A DNA stretch of 64,000 nt from Pedobacter nyackensis (lineage in GTDB: Bacteria > Bacteroidota > Bacteroidia > Sphingobacteriales > Sphingobacteriaceae), in assembly GCF_900176505.1 (NCBI RefSeq), contig NZ_FWYB01000001.1, forward strand, positions 345,400 through 409,399. The letters are read 5' to 3'. Positions within the stretch are counted from its first letter, which is position 1. Each line of letters opens with the position of its first letter. Under the pieces are notes generated by a model, which ran no database searches, was not told the origin of the DNA, and saw nothing but the letters and a program-made list of their open reading frames with translations. Made by a program: the position numbers and the translations under genes. Shown here piece after piece: positions 27,801-34,857 of this stretch.

Positions 27801-28206
27801 TAAGATTTAGCGCATTTATTATCTTTTCGAGTATCCCTTCAGTTTTTTTGGAGATGACGACCGATTTGTTTTCGATAGAAAAGTCAAGGGGCTGGCCACG
27901 GAAAATTCTTTGAAGAACGGTATTCAATTCCTCGTTTCTAGCTTGGATGGTCACGGTTTTGGCGTCTTTTAAAATGTCAGCACTGAAGAGGAAATCGTAG
28001 CCGGTTTGGCTATTGATCTGATTAAATATCTCTACAAGTGTGGCGTTCTTAGCGGACAACGTGACCTTTTGCGCAAGCGTTTTTGCGCTAACGTGCAGCA
28101 TGATAGTGATCATTATGAGTACGGTTATTTTCATGATCATCAACAGTTTGCGGATACAACCACGTGAATGTGGACGTACAATCCTTTTAAAATAAATATA
28201 GTACAT
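24847..28206 (-). CDS. SusC/RagA TonB-dependent transducer with STN domain (system 1)
   Basis: 1119 residues from ATG 28206. The frame is open to 28272, but this start has the same CCAAAC...CAAA leader as the other two STN-type susC genes. The signal peptide ends near residue 46 (SAKTLAQ). The STN signalling domain at about 48-97 (VTLSAKNATLVEIFNQINSQTG) contacts FecR in the periplasm. A carboxypeptidase-like domain (about 120-200), a plug with VIAYGTTSARLNTG and SISVLKDGEATSIYGSRAANG, and the barrel follow. It imports substrate and signals its presence to the ECF sigma factor through FecR. Confidence 0.95.
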   Translation of the reverse strand: MYYIYFKRIVRPHSRGCIRKLLMIMKITVLIMITIMLHVSAKTLAQKVTLSAKNATLVEIFNQINSQTGYDFLFSADILKDAKTVTIQARNEELNTVLQRIFRGQPLDFSIENKSVVISKKTEGILEKIINALNLTNIDVTGIVLDEQGRSLPGATAIVKKSGKAIITDAQGQFTLKNVPEGSTIVISFTGYQKQELNARPNLGKINMVLAANKLDAVQVIAYGTTSARLNTGNVTSVSAAEIELQPVTNPLLALIGKVPGLFVAQNSGVPGAPITIQIQGANSIGKGNLPLYVIDGVFFNSEVMSRGSFVGASNPLNYINPGDIESISVLKDGEATSIYGSRAANGAILITTKKGIAGKTRVDFNFQDGFSWNTRFIPTLNTQQYVAIREEAMRNDGRIPSANPSDPGYAPDLKIYDTNRYTNWQKVLGGGLGQNINTSATLSGGSENTQFLVSGTFNKVKSIYSGDFSNKNTAVHMNLYNTSQNKKLKTNFSVSFSNNDNSLPAVDLLNLAIRIPPNAPSLYNADGSLNWALNSAGASTWLPGGHPLSSTLAKYNAKTKNLVGSGNISYNILSGLDISSTFGYTYQQTDEFEFIPSSTFEPQQRANNQSSSGFINSQINSTNIEPKINYKRILFKGALEALAGITFHQESGMNRTVVGAGYSSDLNLADLGAASRIASKSSNEYLYKYAALFARLNYNWGEKYLLNLSARRDGSSRFGSANQFHDFASVGAAWIFSNEGLIKDNLSFLSFGKLKASYGTTGNDQIGNYAVLSSYLPTTTTYQGLSGFYPANLENPYLEWELTKKINLGLDLGFLKDRIVLSANYFVNRTSNQLLSYTEPSTTGFGSIAANFPAIVQNSGLELSLNTRNMETKDFSWTSSFNFTAPHNKLVAFPNLAQSPYNASLVVGYSTGISKLFHYVGVDPANGLYTFLGKDGKPTTAPKSGTDNYAIENTRYPEFYGGFQNSFRYKGFDLDISVNFTKQNVPNIDFGYSFGPGLRQSGNQPITVLNAWHKPGDIATVQKYANGFTVFQGFLNVGNSDAGYTNVTYFRLNNASLSWQIPKTWSQKLALQSIRLFANGQNLFTFGNYEGADPETRQKGVPSTPPLTVLVLGIKVSL

Positions 28207-28215
28207 TTGGTTAGT

Positions 28216-28334
28216 TTGGATTTTAGCGCTTGCCTTGTGTTTTCCAAGACCCTGGGGCCAGCGCGATGACAATTTTAAGTTAATTATTGATCCATTCTAA
28301 AGTCATTCCGGCTATGCTGGAGTGGCTTTTTTTA
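28216..28334 (+). ncRNA. Predicted DonS-like antisense RNA over the susC leader (system 1)
   Basis: On the plus strand, opposite the operon, TACATTTG at 28202-28209 is an exact TAnnTTTG -7 element over the susC start codon; no clear -33 element is seen. A first hairpin (GCGCTTGCC 28226-28234 with GGCCAGCGC 28256-28264, one mismatch) is followed by AGTCATTCC/GGAGTGGCT at 28301-28327 and seven T. The second stem has two G-U pairs on this strand but two A-C mismatches on the mRNA strand, so it is built for the antisense RNA. Position between anti-sigma and susC equals that of DonS in Bacteroides. Confidence 0.45.
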
Positions 28335-28350
28335 ATGGCTAAAGTAGAGC

Positions 28351-29496
28351 TTATGGTATAACGGTGATCCTCCTTCCCTGCATTTTAAAATGAACTGTTT
28401 TTGTTTTTTCGAGCATTGCAAGCACTTCGCTTATATTTTTAGAGCGGGAAATTTTACCGTAAAATCCGTTATTCGTTATCCTTCCTGTGTAGGCAACTTC
28501 GATATTGTACCAGCGGGAGAGCTGCCGCATGATGGCGGGCAGATCTTCGCCATTAAAACGGAAATAGCCATTTTTCCAGGCAATAACTTCCTCAATGTCA
28601 GCTTTCTGTATACTCATTTTTTTGTTGAACGTTACAGCTTTTTCACTGGGTAGCAGCACTTTCGAGGTAGTGCCAGAACTAACCTTAATTGATCCTTCGA
28701 GCAGTGTAGTTTGGGTAATGGGCTCGTCAGCATAGGCGCTGATGTTAAATACTGTGCCAATCTCCTCGGTTATCTGCGTTGGGGTGATTACCCTTAAAGT
28801 TGATTTGGGGTTATGTATGATGTCACAATATATTTCGCCTGAAATTAATTCTATTTCATTGCCCTTGTTGTTATGTAGATTTTCCGGGAAACGGAGAGTA
28901 GTGGCGGTGTTTAGCACGATCTTACTGCCATCGGACAAGATCAGCGCTTGCGGTCTACCACCTGCGGGCACCTCGATGGTATCATAAAGAGGGGCCGTTG
29001 TATTTTCCGAAGCGCTATAGACGAGCTGCTGACCGTCAATTTTACGGATCATGGTACTGTCTTGCTGGAGAATAGCATCATTTCCTGTATCACTCAAAAC
29101 AAAACTTTTGCCGCTGGCAGTCTTTAATATTGTTTTTTGAGAATACGGTTCGATGTCGGCGGTATAGATGTCAACCTTAGGATGACGGATGCTAATAAAT
29201 GTCCCAACTCCGAGTAAAATCAGAATTGAAGCAGCTGCGATATTTCACCACAATTTCCAGGTTCTTTTCTCAGGAATCAATCGTTTTTGTATTCGCTCAT
29301 AAACCCGGTCAATGTTTTGATGATAGTCAATGTCATTATTTTCATCGGGCCGTTCCAGGTCAGTGCGTATCAGTTGGTTGAGTTGTCCAATTTCGTCAGC
29401 ATGAAAATATTGCATTAATTGCTTTACTTCCGCCGGTGTACAGTGGCCATCCACGTAGCGTTCAAACAAATTCTTTATAGCATCCACATCAAACAT
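28351..29496 (-). pseudogene. FecR-family anti-sigma factor split by an in-frame TGA (system 1)
   Basis: The gene runs from ATG 29496 to TAA 28351 in one frame, 381 sense codons counting the internal TGA at 29245-29247 (codon 84). The N-terminal 83 residues form the cytoplasmic anti-sigma domain (LFERYVDGHCTPAEVKQLMQYF). TGA follows ...RTWKLW, where relatives have Trp or another residue. Downstream, still in frame, come the membrane helix (ASILILLGVGTFISI), the FecR domain (AGGRPQALILSDGSKIVLN, GEIYCDIIHNPKSTLRVIT) and the C-terminal DUF4974 domain (RQLSRWYNIEVAYTGR, SEVLAMLEKTKTVHFKMQGR). In E. coli, an isolated cytoplasmic FecR fragment keeps FecI active, so the truncation may leave the system switched on. 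A sequencing error is possible. Confidence 0.85.
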
Positions 29497-29517
29497 AGTA
29501 AGACTCTTTTATATATA

Positions 29518-29549
29518 TACGAATGAGATGCCACCTGACCTCTGCTCTG
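29518..29549 (-). promoter_or_regulatory. Bipartite ECF-promoter-like motif before fecR (system 1), copy A
   Basis: On the minus strand, CAGAGCAGAGGT, ten free bases, then CTCATTCGTA. The same 22 bases with the same spacing occur at 32691-32722. Reading AGAGGT as -35 and CGTATA as -10 gives 16 bases between them, the usual ECF spacing. It ends about 21 bases before the fecR start, with TATAAAAG next. Confidence 0.5.
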
Positions 29550-29653
29550 CTTAAAATAAAAATGATAAATAACTAAATTCTTGAGGTGCTTGAATTGGCC
29601 CGATTATTTAATGAATTCGAATTAACGGTAAAATGAGGTATGGACGCAACTAA

Positions 29654-30253
29654 TTATGTTAGGTCGCAAATGAGCAATGTTGCTAGCAAGACAATGGAAA
29701 TTTTCCGATTGACAGCATAAATTGCTAAAGCTTTGTTAGCTTTTACAATATGATCACTAATTGTAGAAACAGACATGCCCAATAATTGGCTGGCTTCAAC
29801 ATAGGTTTTGCCTTCTAATTTACAAAGTATATATACTTTTCGTCGCTGTGTGGGCAATGTATCAATAGCTTGCTGCAATAAATGTTTGACTTCTGCCCCA
29901 TGTTCGCTTTCCTCAACAGGGTTATAAAGTTCCGTCATCCCCTCGATAAGATAATCTAGCAATTGCTTTTCATAGGCTGCTCTGCGAAATAGATCGGTAA
30001 CCAGATTTTGCGCTATGCGATACAAGTAAGCGCCGAATGGCTTTTCCAAATCGATGTTTTCCAAATTCTCCCATATACGCATAAAGACATCTTGAAGCAG
30101 TTCTTCAGCAATAGACTCGTGTTTAACAAGTCGTATCAAACGTTTAAAAATTTGTTCAGCGTATAATTTATATAAAGTAGCAAAAGCTTTCTTGTCGCCT
30201 GATTTAAGGCGAACCATCAGGTCCTGGTCGTTTTGAAGAAATTGACCATTCAT
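29654..30253 (-). CDS. ECF sigma-70 factor, FecI-like (system 1)
   Basis: 199 residues. Sigma region 2 is at about 20-90 (FATLYKLYAEQIFKRLIRL, AEELLQDVFMRIWENLENID, FGAYLYRIAQNLVTDLFRR), and region 4 at about 120-180 has the helix-turn-helix CKLEGKTYVEASQLLGMSVSTISDHIVKA. It belongs to the Bacteroidota expansion of FecI-type factors, which are held by FecR and released when the STN domain of SusC reports bound ligand. FecR follows 157 bases downstream. The C-terminal tail is hydrophobic (SIVLLATLLIC), as in many members of the group. Confidence 0.93.
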   Translation of the reverse strand: MNGQFLQNDQDLMVRLKSGDKKAFATLYKLYAEQIFKRLIRLVKHESIAEELLQDVFMRIWENLENIDLEKPFGAYLYRIAQNLVTDLFRRAAYEKQLLDYLIEGMTELYNPVEESEHGAEVKHLLQQAIDTLPTQRRKVYILCKLEGKTYVEASQLLGMSVSTISDHIVKANKALAIYAVNRKISIVLLATLLICDLT

Positions 30254-30336
30254 GATGATTTGTATAAATTTAAGTTTATGAAATTATTAATAAATCTACA
30301 AAAAAAATAGTTAGAATGCATGAATTTGGAGGTGTG

Positions 30337-32637
30337 TTAATTCCTTGCACCCCTAATTTGGTAATCTTTAGGAGGCGTAGCGTTTAACAGATTGGTTACA
30401 AAATAATCCCATCTTCTTCGCATCATGTAAAGCATGGAAGCTCCAAAACTATGTCCACTATTAGGGAACAATAGTAAGTCGAATGTTTTATTTGCTTTAA
30501 TTAAAGCATCAACAACCAACATCGTGTTAGATGGAGGTACGTTATTATCCATCATACCATGAACTAATAACAATTTACCCTTTAAGTTTTTAGCGTAATT
30601 TTGATTAGCCTGTGCTTCATAGTTAGCATTTTCAACCAGTCCATTATAGCGTTCGCCCCAATCGTCCTCATAATTACGGTTGTCATGGTTTCCTGATTCG
30701 GCTATACCAACTTTAAAGAAGTCGGGGTAACGAAACATTGCTGCTGCGGTGGCAAAACCACCACCCGAGTGACCCCAAATTCCAACTTTACTTGTATCGA
30801 TAGGGAAACGTTGCGACAGTTGTTTAATAGCGGTAATTTGATCAGGAAGCGTATTGTCGGCCATGTTACCGTAACTCATATCATGATAGCTTTTAGAACG
30901 GAGAGGGTTACTAGTCCCCTCAATCATCACCACTATAAACCCTAGCTCAGCTAAAGCTTGATTATCTCCTCTAGAAGCTGAAAACGACCAGCTTGCTACA
31001 CTACCCCCTTGTGGACCGGGGTAGATATAATCGATAACTGGATATTTTTTCTGTGGATCCATATTTGTTGGCGTAAATACCAAACCATATATATCCGTAG
31101 TACCATCATGTGCTTTTACCGAAACAGGAGTTGGCGCTTTCCATCCAGTAGCCTGTAAACGTGATACATCAGTTTTTTCCAATTCAGTAACCAGTTTGCG
31201 GTTCATACTGCGATAGGTCATTACCGGTGGCACATTAGGTTGAGAATAGGTATCGATAAAATAATTCCCAGTTGGTGAGAATGAAATTTGGTGGTTTCCT
31301 TCCTCTGGTGTAAGTGAAACTAAATTTTTGCCATCAAAACCTATTTTATAAAGGTGAGCGAAATACGGATTACCAGGCTCGCGGCCAACGGCCATAAATA
31401 TAAGCTGACGATTCTTTTCATCAACTTTTAACAAACGCTTTACTACCCATTCGCCTTTAGTTATTTGGTTTTTAAGCTTCCCGGTTGTTGCATCATATAA
31501 ATACATATGCCCCCAATTATCACGTTCCGAATACCAAAGTATCTCATTCGATTTTGGTAAATAACGCCAATTGATAGCGCCAATACCCGATTCGAATTGT
31601 GTTTTTACAACCTCTTCGAAAACCTCTCTAACTTCGCCCGTAGTAGCATTTGCAATACGGAATTTTTCTTCTTTATGGTCTCTGGAAGTCGATAAAAACG
31701 CCATTTCAGAACCATCGGCTTTCCAATCAATATCATCTAAGGCATTACCACTAGCAATATCGTCTCTTAAAGAGGCCCGGTGTGGATCTGGTGCAATTTT
31801 TAAATTTACTACCGTACCGGCTTCTACATCAATAATCACTCTTCTAATTGTTGGAATTTCTTTATCACCAGGTAAAGGGTATTTCCATGCTTTTAATACT
31901 GGTGTTCCTACATTTGTGGTAACCAGGTACATATCCCTACTCATGCGCTGATCTTGTTGAAAAGTCGCTACTTTTTTCGAGTCGGGCGACCATCTAACAA
32001 TTGCTAGGTCGCTCGATTTCCACCCAGCATTATCAGTAGCATAGCCATAATCTTTAATTCCATCTTTAGTAAGCTGTTTTTTTTCGTTTGTGGCTACATC
32101 ACGCACCCATAAATTGTAGTCTTTTATAAATACAGCTTTTGTGCCATCCGGCGATCCGCCAGCTACCGCACCACTACCTTCAGGAGCGGTGGCGATCTGA
32201 GTAGTAGGAGTAGAGTTATCAACGCTAGCTTTATAGGATGGTAATTCTACTTTCCATCTCTTGCCAGCTGCTGTAATAGCAATTGACTTTCCGTCGGCCG
32301 CATAATTAATCGCTGTAATTGGCAACTTGTTAGCCTCATAGGTTGTTCCAGTTACAGTAGAAAGAGCAGTTGCCATTTTCTGATGGTCGAACGCTGGAGA
32401 TTTACCCTTTTTAGCAGGGTCTACTAAAATAAATTCAGTCCTTTGTGTAGTTGCAATCGAATACCAAAAGCGATCTCCGGTAAGCCAATTAGGGCTCAAA
32501 TTATCCTTGTCTATATTATAGTACATGAATTTCTCGGCACGCTCATAATCTTTATCGGTTAGTGACTTGCCTTGTTGGGCCATTGCACTCAAAGTAAGTG
32601 CAAAACCCGTAACCACGAGTAAATATTTTTTTATCAT
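30337..32637 (-). CDS. Dipeptidyl peptidase IV-type S9 serine peptidase
   Basis: 766 residues with a signal peptide (LTLSAMAQ). An eight-bladed beta-propeller (DPP IV N-terminal domain) spans about 90-510, with the substrate-binding region near DDIDWKADGSEMAFLS. The alpha/beta-hydrolase domain holds catalytic S624 (GHSGGG), D697 (HGMMDNNVP) and H729 (NSGHSFG). It removes X-Pro or X-Ala dipeptides in the periplasm. Its start is 190 bases from the divergent sigma gene at 32827, and its leader carries the motif also found before the system 1 fecR. I infer that it and system 1 form a peptide-use regulon. Confidence 0.95.
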   Translation of the reverse strand: MIKKYLLVVTGFALTLSAMAQQGKSLTDKDYERAEKFMYYNIDKDNLSPNWLTGDRFWYSIATTQRTEFILVDPAKKGKSPAFDHQKMATALSTVTGTTYEANKLPITAINYAADGKSIAITAAGKRWKVELPSYKASVDNSTPTTQIATAPEGSGAVAGGSPDGTKAVFIKDYNLWVRDVATNEKKQLTKDGIKDYGYATDNAGWKSSDLAIVRWSPDSKKVATFQQDQRMSRDMYLVTTNVGTPVLKAWKYPLPGDKEIPTIRRVIIDVEAGTVVNLKIAPDPHRASLRDDIASGNALDDIDWKADGSEMAFLSTSRDHKEEKFRIANATTGEVREVFEEVVKTQFESGIGAINWRYLPKSNEILWYSERDNWGHMYLYDATTGKLKNQITKGEWVVKRLLKVDEKNRQLIFMAVGREPGNPYFAHLYKIGFDGKNLVSLTPEEGNHQISFSPTGNYFIDTYSQPNVPPVMTYRSMNRKLVTELEKTDVSRLQATGWKAPTPVSVKAHDGTTDIYGLVFTPTNMDPQKKYPVIDYIYPGPQGGSVASWSFSASRGDNQALAELGFIVVMIEGTSNPLRSKSYHDMSYGNMADNTLPDQITAIKQLSQRFPIDTSKVGIWGHSGGGFATAAAMFRYPDFFKVGIAESGNHDNRNYEDDWGERYNGLVENANYEAQANQNYAKNLKGKLLLVHGMMDNNVPPSNTMLVVDALIKANKTFDLLLFPNSGHSFGASMLYMMRRRWDYFVTNLLNATPPKDYQIRGARN

Positions 32638-32690
32638 GTTTATTAAAAAATAAGCTAAAGATCAAGCATAGCATGGCTTTTTTATACTAA

Positions 32691-32722
32691 TACGAATGAG
32701 CACTAAGCAAACCTCTGCTCTG
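32691..32722 (-). promoter_or_regulatory. Bipartite ECF-promoter-like motif before DPP IV, copy B
   Basis: On the minus strand, CAGAGCAGAGGT, ten bases, CTCATTCGTA, then TTAGTATAAAA. It is identical to copy A (29518-29549) at all 22 fixed positions, and the A/T-rich flanks match too. It lies 53 bases before the DPP IV start and also in the shared region upstream of the sigma gene at 32827. Confidence 0.5.
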
Positions 32723-32826
32723 AAAAAAATAAAAACTATAAATGGATGAATTTCAAAATAAAAACTAAAAGCCCGAGTTGTTATTTATGATAGAATTATA
32801 GAATGGATTTTTAACTTAGCGGCTAA

Positions 32827-33420
32827 ATGCCAGGACACACAGAAACTGAGGGAAGAAAGATTATCCTTGCTTTAAAAGCAGGGGATGAACTGGCATTCAG
32901 AAAGGTATTTGATCTGCATTTTCACAAGCTCTATATATTTTGCTTCCGCTTTTTAAAAAACAAGCAACATGCCGAGGAGATTGTTCATGACGCACTGCTA
33001 AACGTTTGGACAAATAGAGACAGGCTGGACGAAGAGCGTTCTATTTTACCTTATTTGTACACGATCACAAGGCGATTGGCATTAAATGCATTGAGGGATA
33101 TTGCTACTTCCCAAAAAGCGATGGATGAGCTTTGGTTAAATATAGAAAGATTGAGTAATGAAACCGAGGAAATGGTTTTATTGAATGATCTGAGGCAATT
33201 TACAGAGCGTGCAGTGATTCATTTACCGGCACAGCAACAGCTTGTTTTTAGGATGAGTCGTTACGAAGAACTTAATTATGATGAGATCGCAGAACGGTTA
33301 AATCTATCCAGAAATACAGTAAAAAACCACCTGGTGGCTGCTTTGAAAACCTTGCGTACTAATTTTAATCAGTCGGATGCTGTCTATTTTTTATTCCTTT
33401 CTGTTGTGCTACTAAAATAA
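32827..33420 (+). CDS. ECF sigma-70 factor, FecI-like (system 2)
   Basis: 197 residues. Region 2 is at about 22-95 (FRKVFDLHFHKLYIFCFRFL, AEEIVHDALLNVWTNRDRLD, LPYLYTITRRLALNALRD). Region 4 is at about 130-180 with QLVFRMSRYEELNYDEIAERLNLSRNTVKNHL. The C-terminus is hydrophobic (VYFLFLSVVLLK). It is the first gene of a sigma/FecR/SusC/SusD set, and FecR starts 78 bases on. It is divergent from DPP IV. Confidence 0.93.
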   Translation: MPGHTETEGRKIILALKAGDELAFRKVFDLHFHKLYIFCFRFLKNKQHAEEIVHDALLNVWTNRDRLDEERSILPYLYTITRRLALNALRDIATSQKAMDELWLNIERLSNETEEMVLLNDLRQFTERAVIHLPAQQQLVFRMSRYEELNYDEIAERLNLSRNTVKNHLVAALKTLRTNFNQSDAVYFLFLSVVLLK

Positions 33421-33498
33421 ATTTCATTTCAACTAGTCCGAATTTGATTTTGCCGTGTAATACCCTATATCAACCCAATTGGGCAGGTAACAAATCCT

Positions 33499-34650
33499 AT
33501 GGCAAACCAGGAACATTTAAATACTTTAATTAAACGATTTACTGATGGGACCATTAGTAAAGAGGACTATATTGAACTGATGGCCCATTTGAATAGTGCT
33601 AAAGATACTGATGAAGTTTTTTTAGCAATGGATAAGGTATGGGCGCCAGAAAGCATTGAGAAAGCGCATAGTCCGGAAGAAATGGATGCGCTTTATGATA
33701 AACTAATTAGTGATAAAGGATTTAAAAAGACAAGTAAGGTTAAGCTATGGCCAAAAATTGCCATAGCGGCTTCAGTAACAATTGCAATCAGCGCGGGACT
33801 CTGGTTTTATGTAGCTCATCAGCGCATGATTAATATCCAATCGCAAACGACCAATAAAAATGATATTTCACCTGGTCGCAATACGGCTACTTTGACGCTA
33901 TCCAATGGCAAGCACATCAATCTTAGTGATGCTAAAAAAGGCCTTGTGATAGAGGCTGCCAAATTGAGTTATAATGATGGCACAGAAATTAAAGAAAGTA
34001 AGCCTACCTCGCTTTTAACGATAACAACGCCGAATGGAGGGATGTATCAGGTACGCTTGTCGGACGGGACAAAAGTATGGCTAAATGCAACCTCAATACT
34101 TAAGTTCCCTTCAAATTTCACTAAATCAAAATATAGAAAAGTTGAGCTGACTGGGGAAGCTTATTTTGAAGTAGAAAAGGATAAAACGATGCCGTTTATT
34201 GTGGCGAGTAGAGGACAAGAAGTTGAAGTACTTGGAACACATTTTAATGTGAATAGTTACGCAGACGAAGGTAGCATAAGGACTACGCTACTTGAGGGGG
34301 CGGTAAAGGTTACGAATCTTAAATCTAAAGCATCAAATTTTTTAAGACCTAATCAGCAAGCAATTTTAACTGGTGCTAATCAAATAGAAGTGAGAGATCT
34401 GGATGCGGAAGCATCAATATCATGGAAGAAGGGGGAATTTACGTTTGACAGGGAAGAGATCAGTAGTATTATGCGAAAGGTAGCCAGGTGGTATAACGTA
34501 CAGATAGTTTATAAGGACAATTTAAATGGCGTTAAATTAACCGGAAGTGTATCCAGATTTGAAAATATTTCTAAGCTTTTAAAAGTTCTGGAAAATACGC
34601 AGGAAGTGAATTTTAAGATCGATGGCAATAAGGTCATTGTGACGAGATAA
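33499..34650 (+). CDS. FecR-family anti-sigma factor (system 2)
   Basis: 383 residues. The cytoplasmic domain is at about 1-82 (LIKRFTDGTISKEDYIELMAHL) and the membrane helix at about 86-106 (IAIAASVTIAISAGLWFYVA). The periplasmic FecR domain follows (TPNGGMYQVRLSDGTKVWLN, GEAYFEVEKDKTMPFIV, VLGTHFNVNSY), then DUF4974 (MRKVARWYNVQIVYK, ISKLLKVLENTQEVNFKIDG). It is intact, unlike its system 1 counterpart. It holds the sigma factor and relays the signal from the SusC STN domain. Confidence 0.95.
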   Translation: MANQEHLNTLIKRFTDGTISKEDYIELMAHLNSAKDTDEVFLAMDKVWAPESIEKAHSPEEMDALYDKLISDKGFKKTSKVKLWPKIAIAASVTIAISAGLWFYVAHQRMINIQSQTTNKNDISPGRNTATLTLSNGKHINLSDAKKGLVIEAAKLSYNDGTEIKESKPTSLLTITTPNGGMYQVRLSDGTKVWLNATSILKFPSNFTKSKYRKVELTGEAYFEVEKDKTMPFIVASRGQEVEVLGTHFNVNSYADEGSIRTTLLEGAVKVTNLKSKASNFLRPNQQAILTGANQIEVRDLDAEASISWKKGEFTFDREEISSIMRKVARWYNVQIVYKDNLNGVKLTGSVSRFENISKLLKVLENTQEVNFKIDGNKVIVTR

Positions 34651-34738
34651 GAACCAACGAACATGAGAGAACCTTACGAAAGATGAATTAAATATTAAAG
34701 GGAGACTTAAAGCATGTTGCTTTTGCAGCATAATAATG

Positions 34739-34844
34739 AAAAACCGTAAAGTGGTTCGAAGCACTTTACGGCTAATAATTTGAGTCAACCCTTCCGGAGT
34801 TACCGGAAAAAACAATTAGCTATCAACTTACCGTCTTAACCCAA
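34739..34844 (-). ncRNA. Predicted DonS-like antisense RNA over the susC leader (system 2)
   Basis: On the minus strand, TACTTTTG (34858-34851) is an exact TAnnTTTG -7 element, overlapping the susC start; a -33 element is not clear. A TTCCGG/CCGGAA hairpin lies at 34792-34808. The terminator is CCGTAAAGTG/CACTTTACGG (10 bp perfect, 34744-34771) followed on this strand by TTTTT. On the mRNA strand the same hairpin has no T-run. Predicted length is about 106 nt. Confidence 0.45.
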
Positions 34845-34857
34845 ACTAAACAAAAGT

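Noticed and set aside
31571..31951. 126-codon plus-strand frame inside the DPP IV gene
   Set aside because: It is opposite a clear peptidase domain, and its low-complexity Ser/Thr content comes from the antisense of the propeller.
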